The translations under genes and the position numbers were made by a program. From Lachnospiraceae bacterium (GTDB lineage Bacteria > Bacillota > Clostridia > Lachnospirales > Lachnospiraceae), in contig JAFXFO010000001.1 of the NCBI GenBank assembly GCA_017520425.1, forward strand, positions 37,486 to 101,485: a DNA stretch of 64,000 bases, given 5' to 3'. The notes below the pieces were generated by a model, which saw nothing but the letters and a program-made list of their open reading frames with translations, ran no database searches and was not told the DNA's origin. This document shows, piece by piece, positions 8,885 to 17,197 of this stretch. The first letter of the stretch is position 1. Every line of letters starts with the position of its first letter.

Positions 8885-10506
8885 AGACCTATTTATTATA
8901 TCAGGACAGAGAATGGTTAGATACAAAGCCCTATTTTGATGAAAAGAGTATTATTCAGGATTTGGGACTGCGCATTTTGTACATGATGGCTGCCCGTGAA
9001 GTAATCGTGGAAGGTGGCAATGTAAAGGCTATCAGTATGCCGGATACTTTTATCGAGGAGACTGTGAAGACGGTGATGATGGTGCCGTTGGAAACGGAGG
9101 AGGAGATTCGCTATCGCCAGCAGGTGTTACGCGACAGCTTGGAGAACCCGGAATTTACCATCGGATTGTACGATATTAGCTGTGAAGTGCTGAAAAAGTG
9201 GGATGAAATGGGGCGCAAGGATAAGCAAAAGGTAGGACAAAAGGACCCGGTCAGCAATCTGGTAGGAGATATTCACCTTATGGAGCTTTTTTGTGATGGC
9301 TTGACTCGCATAAAAGCACTTTTTCAGGAGTATGAAGGGAAGCTTATGTCTCCCGGCTACAAAGAACTGAAGAAGCGTTTGGAAGAAATATTTACTGATG
9401 AGGTACAGGAGAGTCTACAGCAGATTTTAAAGGATATATCCTTTTACGGGGAAGGCATGACAGTGGACGAGGTTACCGGCAATAAGCTGATTATGCGTCC
9501 GGACATGGAGCTGGAGTGTACTTTGGGAGAGGGTTTTAAGCTGGAAGGCTTTAAGCTGGAGTCCCTGACCAGCAAAGTAATGAAATACCGTTCTCCCGCA
9601 AGCACCATAAGCAAGGTGCAGACCTTTATAAATTCCCGAGTGCCGGATAGTATACAGATTCCGGAGGATACCCTTTTGAAGGATGAGTCATACCAACTGG
9701 ATTGGGGGATCGTGCGGCATGTAATGAATTATTGCAGTGCCTTTATGTTCCGTTTCCAAAAGTTTTTTGACCATTTGCACTTCCAGACTGCCTTTTACCG
9801 CGGTGCGGTGAATCTGGCGGACCACTATAAACGCTTTGAGTTAGAGTATTGTTATCCTAAGGTGAGTGACAAGGGTACTCTTCGTTTTACGGAGCTGAAG
9901 GAAGTGGTTATGGCTATGGAACAGCGTATCCTGCCGGTAGGCAATACCTGCGATATGGAGGATGTGATGCTGCTTATTGTCACCGGTGCCAACCAGGGTG
10001 GTAAGTCCACTTTCCTACGTAGTGTGGGTATCGCACAGGTGCTGATGCAGTGCGGCCTTATGGTTACTGCCAAAAGTTTTGAAAGCGGTATCTTTCCTTC
10101 CCTGTTTACCCACTTTACCAGGCGTGAGGATAGTGCCATGAACAGCGGACGTCTGGATGAGGAGCTGGGCCGTATGAACCAGATTGTGGAGCATTTGGGT
10201 GAAAGAAGTCTTGTGCTTCTGAATGAGTCCTTTGCTACTACCACGGAGAAGGAAGGTTCTGTCATCGCTTATGACATCATCAAGGCATTAAATGAAGCAG
10301 GGGTAAAGGTGCTTACGGTTACTCACTTACTTTCCTTTGCTCAAAGGATGTACGATGAAGCGGCAAAGGGACAGGGCGTGGAGTTTTTCAGTGCCCAGCG
10401 TTTGCCGGACGGTAGCCGTACCTTCAAGATGATTCAGCATGAGCCGGAGCTGACCAGCTTTGGTCTGGATTTGTATGAGAGGATTGTGTTGGCAAAACAG
10501 GATTAA
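8881..10506 (+). CDS. MutS-family ATPase, second of a coupled pair
   Basis: 541 residues, a distant paralogue of the preceding gene, starting in an ATGA overlap with its stop. Walker A TGANQGGKST lies near residue 370. The FTRREDSAMNSGRLDEELGRM segment and the Walker B-like LVLLNESFATTTEKEG follow, again with Asn-Glu instead of Asp-Glu, then VLTVTHL. The N-terminal mismatch-recognition domain is absent. The overlap and matching architecture suggest a heterodimer, as MutS-type ATPases work as dimers with composite sites; this is inference. No MutL-like or nuclease gene is adjacent. Confidence 0.8.
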   Translation: MKTYLLYQDREWLDTKPYFDEKSIIQDLGLRILYMMAAREVIVEGGNVKAISMPDTFIEETVKTVMMVPLETEEEIRYRQQVLRDSLENPEFTIGLYDISCEVLKKWDEMGRKDKQKVGQKDPVSNLVGDIHLMELFCDGLTRIKALFQEYEGKLMSPGYKELKKRLEEIFTDEVQESLQQILKDISFYGEGMTVDEVTGNKLIMRPDMELECTLGEGFKLEGFKLESLTSKVMKYRSPASTISKVQTFINSRVPDSIQIPEDTLLKDESYQLDWGIVRHVMNYCSAFMFRFQKFFDHLHFQTAFYRGAVNLADHYKRFELEYCYPKVSDKGTLRFTELKEVVMAMEQRILPVGNTCDMEDVMLLIVTGANQGGKSTFLRSVGIAQVLMQCGLMVTAKSFESGIFPSLFTHFTRREDSAMNSGRLDEELGRMNQIVEHLGERSLVLLNESFATTTEKEGSVIAYDIIKALNEAGVKVLTVTHLLSFAQRMYDEAAKGQGVEFFSAQRLPDGSRTFKMIQHEPELTSFGLDLYERIVLAKQD

Positions 10507-10560
10507 TAGCTCTGTATTTGAAAATGTACAGACTTCCTGCAATTTCCTGTAGAAAACCGA

Positions 10561-10589
10561 TTGACAAGTGATTGTGAATAGTGTATTGT
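10561..10589 (+). promoter_or_regulatory. promoter of riboswitch-metK
   Basis: TTGACA (10561-10566), 17-bp spacer, TATTGT (10584-10589), ending about 28 bp before the SAM-I aptamer. Confidence 0.75.
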
Positions 10590-10616
10590 AATCACGAAAG
10601 AATTAAATATGATTTC

Positions 10617-10720
10617 GACTTATTCAGAGTGGTGGAGGTACAGAGGACCTGTGAAGCCACGGCAACCCCTGCAAAGGAAGGTGCCAACCTGAGCAAGAGT
10701 AACAACTTGAACAATAAGTG
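10617..10720 (+). promoter_or_regulatory. SAM-I (S-box) riboswitch aptamer
   Basis: Conserved S-box core segments appear in order: CAGAGTGGTGGAGG, ACCTGTGAAGCCACGGCAAC, AAGGTGCCAAC, GAGCAAGAG. P1 is closed by ACTTATT (10618-10624) with AATAAGT (10713-10719). It is followed by an intrinsic terminator and by metK, the classical SAM-responsive target. Known for the family: SAM binding stabilises the aptamer, permits the terminator to form and shuts off transcription. Confidence 0.97.
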
Positions 10721-10742
10721 GATTTGACTATCGATTATTAGT

Positions 10743-10772
10743 AAAAGTCCGTGTGTTCACGGACTTTTTTTA
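10743..10772 (+). terminator. riboswitch-controlled terminator
   Basis: AGTCCGTG/CACGGACT stem with a 4-nt loop followed by a T run, between the S-box aptamer and metK. It is the expression platform of the riboswitch. Confidence 0.95.
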
Positions 10773-10802
10773 ATCCACACCTAGAAGAAAAAGGAGAAAA
10801 AC

Positions 10803-11996
10803 ATGGAAAGAGAAAAGAGATTATTTACTTCCGAATCTGTAACTGAAGGCCATCCGGACAAAATCTGTGATGCTGTTTCTGATGCGGTGTTAGATGCCTT
10901 GATGGCACAGGACCCTTACAGCCGTGTGGCTTGTGAGACTTGTACCAATACCGGTTTCGTACTGGTAATGGGTGAAATCACTACCAATGCAGTGGTAGAT
11001 ATTCCCAGCATCGTACGTCAGACCGTAACCGAAATCGGCTATGACAGCTCCGAAAAGGGCTTTGACGGCAATACCTGTGCAGTTATGGTTTCTTTGGACA
11101 AGCAGTCTACCGATATCGCTATGGGTGTAGATAAGGCAAAGGAAGCAAAGGACGGCGAAATGACCGATGCTGAAATCGAAGCTATCGGTGCCGGCGACCA
11201 GGGTATGATGTTTGGTTATGCTTCCAACGAAACCGAAGAGTATATGCCTTATCCTATTTCTTTGGCACATAAGTTAACCAAGAAGCTCACCGAGGTTCGT
11301 AAGGATGGTACCTTAACCTATTTAAGACCCGACGGAAAGAGCCAGGTTTCCGTAGAATATGATGAAAACGGCAAGCCCTATCGTTTAGAGGCAGTGGTAT
11401 TGTCTACCCAGCATGACGCGGCAGTAACCCAGGAGCAGATTCATGCAGATATCAAGAAGTATGTATTTGACCCGGTACTTCCTGCAGACATGATTGATGC
11501 TAAGACCAAGTTCTTCATCAACCCCACCGGCCGTTTCGTAATCGGCGGTCCTAACGGTGACAGTGGTTTGACCGGTCGTAAGATTATCGTAGATACCTAC
11601 GGCGGATACGCTCGTCACGGCGGCGGTGCTTTCTCCGGAAAGGACTGCACCAAGGTAGACCGTTCTGCAGCTTATGCAGCACGCTATGTGGCGAAGAACA
11701 TTGTAGCAGCAGGACTTGCTGAGAAGTGTGAAATCCAGCTTTCCTACGCTATTGGTGTGGCACAGCCTACTTCTGTCATGGTAGATACCTTCGGCACCGG
11801 CAAAATCGCTGACGAGAAGCTGGTAAATATTATCCGTGAAAACTTCGACCTGCGACCTGCAGGCATCATCAAGATGCTTGACCTTCGCAGACCTATCTAC
11901 AAGCAGACTTCCGCTTACGGACATTTCGGCCGTAACGATTTGAACCTGCCTTGGGAAGCACTGGATAAGGTAGAAGATTTAAAGAAATACTTATAA
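10803..11996 (+). CDS. metK: S-adenosylmethionine synthase
   Basis: 397 residues, full family length. It makes SAM from methionine and ATP. Signature motifs are present: [17 protein letters not shown] near the N-terminus (with the catalytic His), [12 protein letters not shown] around residue 121, and [19 protein letters not shown] in the C-terminal third. An AAGGAG ribosome site precedes the ATG. Transcription is controlled by the SAM-I riboswitch immediately upstream and ends at a strong terminator 12 bp after the stop, so it is a single-gene unit. Confidence 0.99.
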   Translation: MEREKRLFTSESVTEGHPDKICDAVSDAVLDALMAQDPYSRVACETCTNTGFVLVMGEITTNAVVDIPSIVRQTVTEIGYDSSEKGFDGNTCAVMVSLDKQSTDIAMGVDKAKEAKDGEMTDAEIEAIGAGDQGMMFGYASNETEEYMPYPISLAHKLTKKLTEVRKDGTLTYLRPDGKSQVSVEYDENGKPYRLEAVVLSTQHDAAVTQEQIHADIKKYVFDPVLPADMIDAKTKFFINPTGRFVIGGPNGDSGLTGRKIIVDTYGGYARHGGGAFSGKDCTKVDRSAAYAARYVAKNIVAAGLAEKCEIQLSYAIGVAQPTSVMVDTFGTGKIADEKLVNIIRENFDLRPAGIIKMLDLRRPIYKQTSAYGHFGRNDLNLPWEALDKVEDLKKYL

Positions 11997-12007
11997 GAGT
12001 ATATAGA

Positions 12008-12038
12008 ACAAGCCGCCCGAAGGGGCGGCTTGTTTTTG
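12008..12038 (+). terminator. metK terminator
   Basis: AACAAGCCGCCC/GGGCGGCTTGTT perfect 12-bp stem with GAAG loop and T tail. Confidence 0.95.
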
Positions 12039-12087
12039 TGAAAGGTTTATTTTGCTGCTCTTTTTCTACTGAGATTAATCCACTTCT

Positions 12088-13113
12088 CTATGCCGGAAAA
12101 CTTACCGGAAATAACTGCAATATAATCATGCCAATCCAGAAGATGCAGTACAAAATCATACCAAGGTTAATAATCATAGTTTTAAATCTTGCACCTTTTT
12201 CAATGGTAATTTCGCCGGGTTGTAAGGTGAATTTCTTTTTGTTCTTAAAGAATAAAATTACTCCGACGATAGCAATAGCATATAGTGCTAGAGAATATAT
12301 TGTGAAAATGGTGGGGCCGGCGCCATATTCAGCAAGTAAATCGGCCATAGCGCTTTCATTGGCGATTTCACCACTTAAGGTTAATTCCTGTACCTTGGCA
12401 GTGTATTCCATATAACGTGTTTTTTCCAGCATGATGCTGCCTAAGAAGGAACCGATGAAATTGATGATAATGTGTAAAATAATGGGATAAACAATGTTTT
12501 TGGTTTTTACGTAAATAAATCCGAAAAAGATACCTAATACAAACGCATAGGCAAACTGGTTCAGGTTGCCGTGGAAAAGGCCGAATGTGATACCGGAAAG
12601 TACGATAGACATACCTTCGCCATATTGTGCGGTTCTGCTGATTAATGCTTTACGGAATAATAATTCTTCCATAATGGGTGCGCAAATAACAACGATAAAT
12701 AAAGTGGTGATAGGATTTATGCTGCTGGTTACAGTCAGCAATACATTTTCGACTTCGCTACCTTTTAGATTACCGATTACGGAAGTGATAAGTGTTCCGA
12801 TAAGGTTACATACAAGTGTTGCAGCATAAGCAATGAAGAAAGCTGCAATGATATGTCCCAGCTTCATTTTTTTCTGTTCTGTTGCCATGATAACCGGTAT
12901 TCTCTTAAACATATAGAATATGATGGGAAATGCAATTATGTACATGGGTAGCATACCGAAAATAAAGTTTAGATCCCCATTCTGATTAATGAAAGGAACC
13001 CAAGAAGCAATTTTCCCAAAAAGATATTGCACTGCAAAAATAATCAGGGTTCCGACAAATAAGGTTAGTCCTATTTGTGAAAAAGTTTTCTTGTTGTTAA
13101 TTGTTTCGTTCAT
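12088..13113 (-). CDS. CPBP-family intramembrane metalloprotease
   Basis: 341 residues with about eight hydrophobic segments. The family motifs are present: EELLFRKAL (tandem Glu plus Arg), FGLFHGNLNQF (His), and HIIINFIGS (His/Asn), which form the membrane-embedded active site of CAAX/Abi proteases. An AGGAGG ribosome site sits 8 bp before the start. Known roles of the family include CAAX-like processing and self-immunity to bacteriocins; no bacteriocin gene is visible nearby. It lies downstream of the DUF2812 and PadR genes on the same strand, 28 bp from the former, probably as one operon. Confidence 0.9.
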   Translation of the reverse strand: MNETINNKKTFSQIGLTLFVGTLIIFAVQYLFGKIASWVPFINQNGDLNFIFGMLPMYIIAFPIIFYMFKRIPVIMATEQKKMKLGHIIAAFFIAYAATLVCNLIGTLITSVIGNLKGSEVENVLLTVTSSINPITTLFIVVICAPIMEELLFRKALISRTAQYGEGMSIVLSGITFGLFHGNLNQFAYAFVLGIFFGFIYVKTKNIVYPIILHIIINFIGSFLGSIMLEKTRYMEYTAKVQELTLSGEIANESAMADLLAEYGAGPTIFTIYSLALYAIAIVGVILFFKNKKKFTLQPGEITIEKGARFKTMIINLGMILYCIFWIGMIILQLFPVSFPA

Positions 13114-13141
13114 GATGTAAAATCCTCCTCATAATAAATGA

Positions 13142-14251
13142 TTATATGTTTTTCATAATGCCACCCAATTCTCTTCCAAAGAAGAAGCCTAGGATAAAGC
13201 AGATTAAGAAAAAAGCAGCCAGTAAAATAATATATTTCTTTCTGGGAAGAGGGCCGAATACACGCTTACGGCTGTTTTCCCAAGGAAGCGGTTCCTCGGA
13301 GTGAGGACGCTTGTAAACAAGGATATTCCGATTCACGACAGCAATGGGCTTCAGATTGTGCTTGGCGGCCAAGGCGATACTGGTTTCATACCATTTCAGG
13401 CTGGCACCCATCCAATCTTTATTCTCTTCGATAAAAGGCGAACCTTCTTCTTTGAGTCTTCTGATTAAGTCGCTCTTAGTATCAAATATATAGTCATAGC
13501 GTTGTTCAGTGGCTTCAAAGTAGAGAGCACCGTTTTCGTATCCGGTAAGGGTTAGACCGTTTTTATTTTTCTCCTCCAGATAGGAACGAAGCTTTGGAAG
13601 GGTGGAAAAAGAGGGTATAACACTATATTTCTTATATTCTTCCCATTCCGCACGAGTCATGCAGAGTTCACTATACCATCTTCTGCCCTGCTTTAGGGAT
13701 GCTAATGAACTGAGGTTAGTAATAATGGAATTGAAAAGGTAAATACCTAAGAGGATACATGCTGCTATAAAGCCCAAAGTAGGTTTCTCTTTGTAGTAAC
13801 AGGCAACCCCCAAAGCGATTAATAGTATGACATACAAAACAGCCAAGATAATATCGGTTTTCCAAAAGCCGGGAATCAAATCGAAACTGTAGTTGCAAAA
13901 ACGTTCTGCTCTGGCTTTGCGATCCTCATCATCGCTATAGAATTCGTCGGTTTCATCGCCGGCTTTATCCTTTACGAAGTAATAGTTCAGCATTTCGTCA
14001 TGAGTGGCAACTTCCCAACCAAACTCCTTGGCCATGCTGATGGCATTGCTTCTGGCGGTAAGTTCCGAAATTGCAGGATTGCGAGAGAGTGCGAAACGTT
14101 CGATTTCGTATACCTTTTCGCAAGGTTCGATGGCCTTAAAGTCGTATATGATACCCAGAGTCATATTCTGTAACAACCAGCCCTGCGTAGCCATTTCCTC
14201 CAGCCAGTCTCTTTCTCTTAATAAGCTTGTAAAAAACTTTATCTTCTTCAT
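13142..14251 (-). CDS. DUF2812 domain membrane protein
   Basis: 369 residues from the chosen start. That ATG overlaps the padR stop as ATGA and has AGGGGGG upstream; a start 13 codons earlier is possible but would overlap padR more. N-terminal DUF2812 sequence runs KIKFFTSLLRERDWLEEMATQGWLL. Two membrane segments lie in the middle (about residues 140-190) and one at the C-terminus (ILLAAFFLICFILGFFFGREL). DUF2812 genes are commonly paired with PadR regulators, as here. Function unknown. Confidence 0.85.
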   Translation of the reverse strand: MKKIKFFTSLLRERDWLEEMATQGWLLQNMTLGIIYDFKAIEPCEKVYEIERFALSRNPAISELTARSNAISMAKEFGWEVATHDEMLNYYFVKDKAGDETDEFYSDDEDRKARAERFCNYSFDLIPGFWKTDIILAVLYVILLIALGVACYYKEKPTLGFIAACILLGIYLFNSIITNLSSLASLKQGRRWYSELCMTRAEWEEYKKYSVIPSFSTLPKLRSYLEEKNKNGLTLTGYENGALYFEATEQRYDYIFDTKSDLIRRLKEEGSPFIEENKDWMGASLKWYETSIALAAKHNLKPIAVVNRNILVYKRPHSEEPLPWENSRKRVFGPLPRKKYIILLAAFFLICFILGFFFGRELGGIMKNI

Positions 14252-14577
14252 CCGTTCATCCCCCCTAAGGTTTTCTCGCCGTTTGCACATTGCTTTCGTA
14301 GACGTTCCTGCTCCATGACAAGAAGCTGTTTGCCGTCTTCCGTGATTTGGTAGGTTTTCTTGCCATCCACTTCACTGACCACTGTAATCATCCGGTCCTC
14401 CACCAGACGTCCCAGCATGGTATATAGGGTGCCGGTACCCATCTTGATGCGCTCTTCCGTCAGCTCCCGCACAAACTTCATGATGCCGTAGCCGTGGTTT
14501 GGCTCCAGCAAAGCCAGCAATGTGTAGAAGATGGTTTCCGTCATGGGACAGTACTTTTTGAGTAACTTATCTTCCAT
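14248..14577 (-). CDS. PadR-family transcriptional regulator
   Basis: 109 residues with a winged-helix fold typical of the short PadR class: MTETIFYTLLALLEPNHGYGIMKFV, then MGTGTLYTMLGRLVEDRMI and a wing KKTYQITEDGKQLL. It heads the PadR-DUF2812-CPBP run and overlaps the next gene by 4 bp. A strongly symmetric dyad sits 42-100 bp upstream and is the likely autoregulatory operator. The effector is unknown. Confidence 0.93.
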   Translation of the reverse strand: MEDKLLKKYCPMTETIFYTLLALLEPNHGYGIMKFVRELTEERIKMGTGTLYTMLGRLVEDRMITVVSEVDGKKTYQITEDGKQLLVMEQERLRKQCANGEKTLGGMNG

Positions 14578-14618
14578 ACTTTTCCGGTGTCCTTTCTGTG
14601 TTAATTAATATCTCCTGT

Positions 14619-14677
14619 TATATTATGTCTTTTCTTGATATGTCGAGACTCGACATGTCTTGTATTGACATAATATA
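14619..14677 (-). promoter_or_regulatory. concentric dyads, probable PadR operator
   Basis: An inner dyad ATGTCGAG-A-CTCGACAT (14640-14656) and outer arms TATATTATGTC (14619-14629) and GACATAATATA (14667-14677) are both perfect and share the same centre at 14648. PadR proteins commonly bind ATGT-N8-ACAT-type dyads; the inner repeat is ATGT-N9-ACAT. On the minus strand a TCGACA lies inside the inner dyad with an AT-rich TATAAC 18 bp later, so binding would block the promoter. This is inference from position. Confidence 0.7.
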
Positions 14678-14755
14678 TCGGGTGGAAGAATTTGTCAAGA
14701 TGGTTTTTCAAGAAATTTTTGAGTCGTTGTTGGGGGAGAATATGTTGGTTGAATA

Positions 14756-14780
14756 GAAAAAGACTTCCGAGTTTGGAAGC
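14756..14780 (-). terminator. weak terminator of the AraC-family gene
   Basis: On the minus strand CTTCC-N6-GGAAG is followed by TCTTTTTC, 20 bp after the end of the AraC-family gene. The stem is short. Confidence 0.45.
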
Positions 14781-14799
14781 CTTTCGAAGAAACAATTGT

Positions 14800-15669
14800 T
14801 TATTCCGCAGAATGATATTTACGATAATCTCTGGGGGCACAGCCACGAAATTGGCGGAAGGCCCGGTTAAAGGAGGAGATGCTTTTGAAGCCGGAGGAGA
14901 AAGCAATCTCTGTGATGTTCATATCGGAATCGGCCAGAAAAAGCTGGGCACGCTTCACACGCTGGAGTGTGAGATATTCGGTGAAGTTATAACCGGTGGC
15001 AGATTTAAATAATCTGGAAAAATAGTAGGAGCTGAAACCGAACTGCTCGGCGATATGATCCAGGGTGATGGACTGTTCGCAATTTTCACTGATATAAGCA
15101 CAAGCGCGGGTCATCTTACTGAGGGACTGGTGGGAGGTTTCAGCAAGGTCAAAGGCCTGAGAAGACTGATAGTTGCGGATATAAGTGCCCAGAGCAATGA
15201 ATAATTCATACAGACTTATCAGGATTTCCACATTACTGAAGGCTGTTCCGGAGATTTTTAATTCGGACATATGTTTCAGGTGAGCATGTAATTGCTGGCT
15301 TAGCTCAGGATAGTTTTGGGCGGAAATCATATGAATGGAGCGGAAGGCATTTAGTAAAGGCATAAATTCCGGCAGCTCCGAAATCAGATTCCCGGGAAAC
15401 TGTAGGGCTACTACCTGCTTGTCCGTATTCTGATGGATTTCATGTAACTCACCGGACCAGGCGATGGCGATATCTCCCGGCTGCAAAATGTATTTGGAAT
15501 TATTAACGGTGACTGTGGGAAATGTGACGATACCGGCATCGTGAGGCAGGGCCATGATTTCTACATACTGATGCCAGTGCAGAGGAAAGCTTTCCGGACA
15601 GTCTGTAGCAAGAATAGGGTTCACGGAACTATTAAGATATAGTTTTTCAAATTGTTCATTTTTTGTCAT
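14800..15669 (-). CDS. AraC-family transcriptional regulator
   Basis: 289 residues. The N-terminal part (about 1-150) is cupin-like (ESFPLHWHQYVEIMALPH, YILQPGDIAIAWSGELHEI), the usual sugar-sensing domain. The C-terminal 100 residues carry two helix-turn-helix motifs (ITLDHIAEQFGFSSYYFSRLFK and MNITEIAFSSGFKSISSFNRAF). It is divergent from a GH10 xylanase gene, so it probably activates xylo-oligosaccharide use. The xylanase promoter lacks an evident -35, which fits activator dependence; both are inference. Confidence 0.93.
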   Translation of the reverse strand: MTKNEQFEKLYLNSSVNPILATDCPESFPLHWHQYVEIMALPHDAGIVTFPTVTVNNSKYILQPGDIAIAWSGELHEIHQNTDKQVVALQFPGNLISELPEFMPLLNAFRSIHMISAQNYPELSQQLHAHLKHMSELKISGTAFSNVEILISLYELFIALGTYIRNYQSSQAFDLAETSHQSLSKMTRACAYISENCEQSITLDHIAEQFGFSSYYFSRLFKSATGYNFTEYLTLQRVKRAQLFLADSDMNITEIAFSSGFKSISSFNRAFRQFRGCAPRDYRKYHSAE

Positions 15670-15718
15670 TGCTTTTCACCGTTCTGTGTAATCGTTTTTG
15701 TTTTCTGATACTAATTAA

Positions 15719-15747
15719 ACAATACAGGGGAAAAGGGTTTCTGTCAA
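15719..15747 (-). promoter_or_regulatory. promoter of the AraC-family gene
   Basis: On the minus strand TTGACA (15742-15747), 17-bp spacer, TATTGT (15719-15724), about 50 bp before the start codon. Confidence 0.75.
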
Positions 15748-15933
15748 GCGGGACAGAGGTCCTTTTTATTGTACTAATATGTAAAAATATGTTGGGAGGA
15801 GAAATGTGAAAAGGTCAAATGACAAAAAATGAGTAAAAATAGGCAAGGTTTTAGGAGAATATATAGCAAAATATGATTATACTCTAGATAGTAACATAAA
15901 AGCTCCCCAACAATGAGAAATGGAGATGTGAGT

Positions 15934-17163
15934 ATGAACAAATTTGAAAAAGTAGCTCATCGTAGAGCAGGAAAAACCTTACGTGTAACAGATCTTTTCG
16001 GGAATCCTTTGAAGAATACCAAATTGCAGTTGAAGCAGGTGAAGCATGCGTTTTTGTTTGGTTGTGGTGCATTTGATATTAATTCTTACTTTGAAACCGA
16101 AGATGCAGACAAAAAGGCTATGTATCAGGAGAGAATGGACCTTTGGTTTGATTTGTTTAATTACGGAACCTTGCCTTTTTATTGGGGCGGTTATGAACCG
16201 GTGGAGGGCGAACCTCGCTGGCAGAGCCGTATGGCAGCAGCAAAGCTTATGAAGGAAAAGGGTGTACAGGTAAAGGGACATCCTCTTTGCTGGCATACTG
16301 CATGTGTGGATTGGTTGATGGAATATGACAATGCTACCATTTTGGATAAGCAGTTAAAGCGTATTGAAAGAGATGTGACTCAGTTTAAGGGAACCATCGA
16401 TATGTGGGATGTAATCAATGAAGTGGTAATTATGCCTGACTATGACAGATATGACAATGCGATTACCCGTATTTGTAAAGAGCACGGCAGAGTAAATCTG
16501 ATTAAGAAGGTGTTTGAGGAGGCCAAGGCTGCCAACCCGGATTCCACCTTACTTTTAAATGATTTTAACACATCTATTTCTTATGAGATTTTGATTGATG
16601 GTGCTTTGCAGGCAGGTGCGCCTATTGATGTAATCGGCATCCAGTCCCATCAGCATCAGGGCTACTGGGGAGATGAAAAGCTGTACCAGGTATTGGACAG
16701 ATACTCCGGATTTGGCAAGCCTATTCACTTTACGGAGAATACCTTTGTGTCAGGTGATTTGCTGCCGGCGCACATTGTAGACTTAAATGACTGGCAGCCG
16801 GATGTTTGGCCTTCTACTCCTGAGGGAGAAGAAAGACAGACTAAGGAATGGGAGAATCTGTACCGTATTCTGTTTGAACATCCTTTGGTAGAAGCTGTGA
16901 CAGGCTGGGACTTCGCAGACGGCATGTGGCTCAATGCACCCAGCGGTGTGATTTACAAGGATAATACCGTAAAACCTGTTTATAAGAGATTACAGAAGCT
17001 GTTCAAGGAAGAATGGTGGACGGATGCAGAAGTATGTACCGATGAAAACGGTATGGTTTATGTAGAAGGCTTTAAGGGTGATTACGTACTTAAAAATGGG
17101 GAAAAAGAAGCCTCATTTGATTTAAGAACTTCTGAAGAGGAAGTTCTGACTGTAGTATTGTAG
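15934..17163 (+). CDS. cytoplasmic endo-1,4-beta-xylanase, GH10
   Basis: 409 residues from the ATG at 15934, chosen because GGAG lies 10 bp upstream; an ATG at 15913 has no ribosome site. Only a single GH10 catalytic domain is present. The acid/base Glu is near residue 163 in WDVINEV and the nucleophile Glu near 268 in HFTEN; GHPLCWHT and IDVIGIQSHQHQGYW are further family motifs. There is no signal peptide and no binding module, so it should act inside the cell on imported xylo-oligosaccharides. A short non-catalytic tail follows about residue 350. Divergent AraC regulator upstream. Confidence 0.93.
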   Translation: MNKFEKVAHRRAGKTLRVTDLFGNPLKNTKLQLKQVKHAFLFGCGAFDINSYFETEDADKKAMYQERMDLWFDLFNYGTLPFYWGGYEPVEGEPRWQSRMAAAKLMKEKGVQVKGHPLCWHTACVDWLMEYDNATILDKQLKRIERDVTQFKGTIDMWDVINEVVIMPDYDRYDNAITRICKEHGRVNLIKKVFEEAKAANPDSTLLLNDFNTSISYEILIDGALQAGAPIDVIGIQSHQHQGYWGDEKLYQVLDRYSGFGKPIHFTENTFVSGDLLPAHIVDLNDWQPDVWPSTPEGEERQTKEWENLYRILFEHPLVEAVTGWDFADGMWLNAPSGVIYKDNTVKPVYKRLQKLFKEEWWTDAEVCTDENGMVYVEGFKGDYVLKNGEKEASFDLRTSEEEVLTVVL

Positions 17164-17197
17164 GGGTTACAATATTGCATAGGAGATAGATTGTGAA

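Noticed and set aside
12038-12415. Plus-strand reading frame opposite the CPBP protease gene
   Set aside because: It is the complement of transmembrane coding sequence and has no ribosome site; the minus-strand protein has family motifs.
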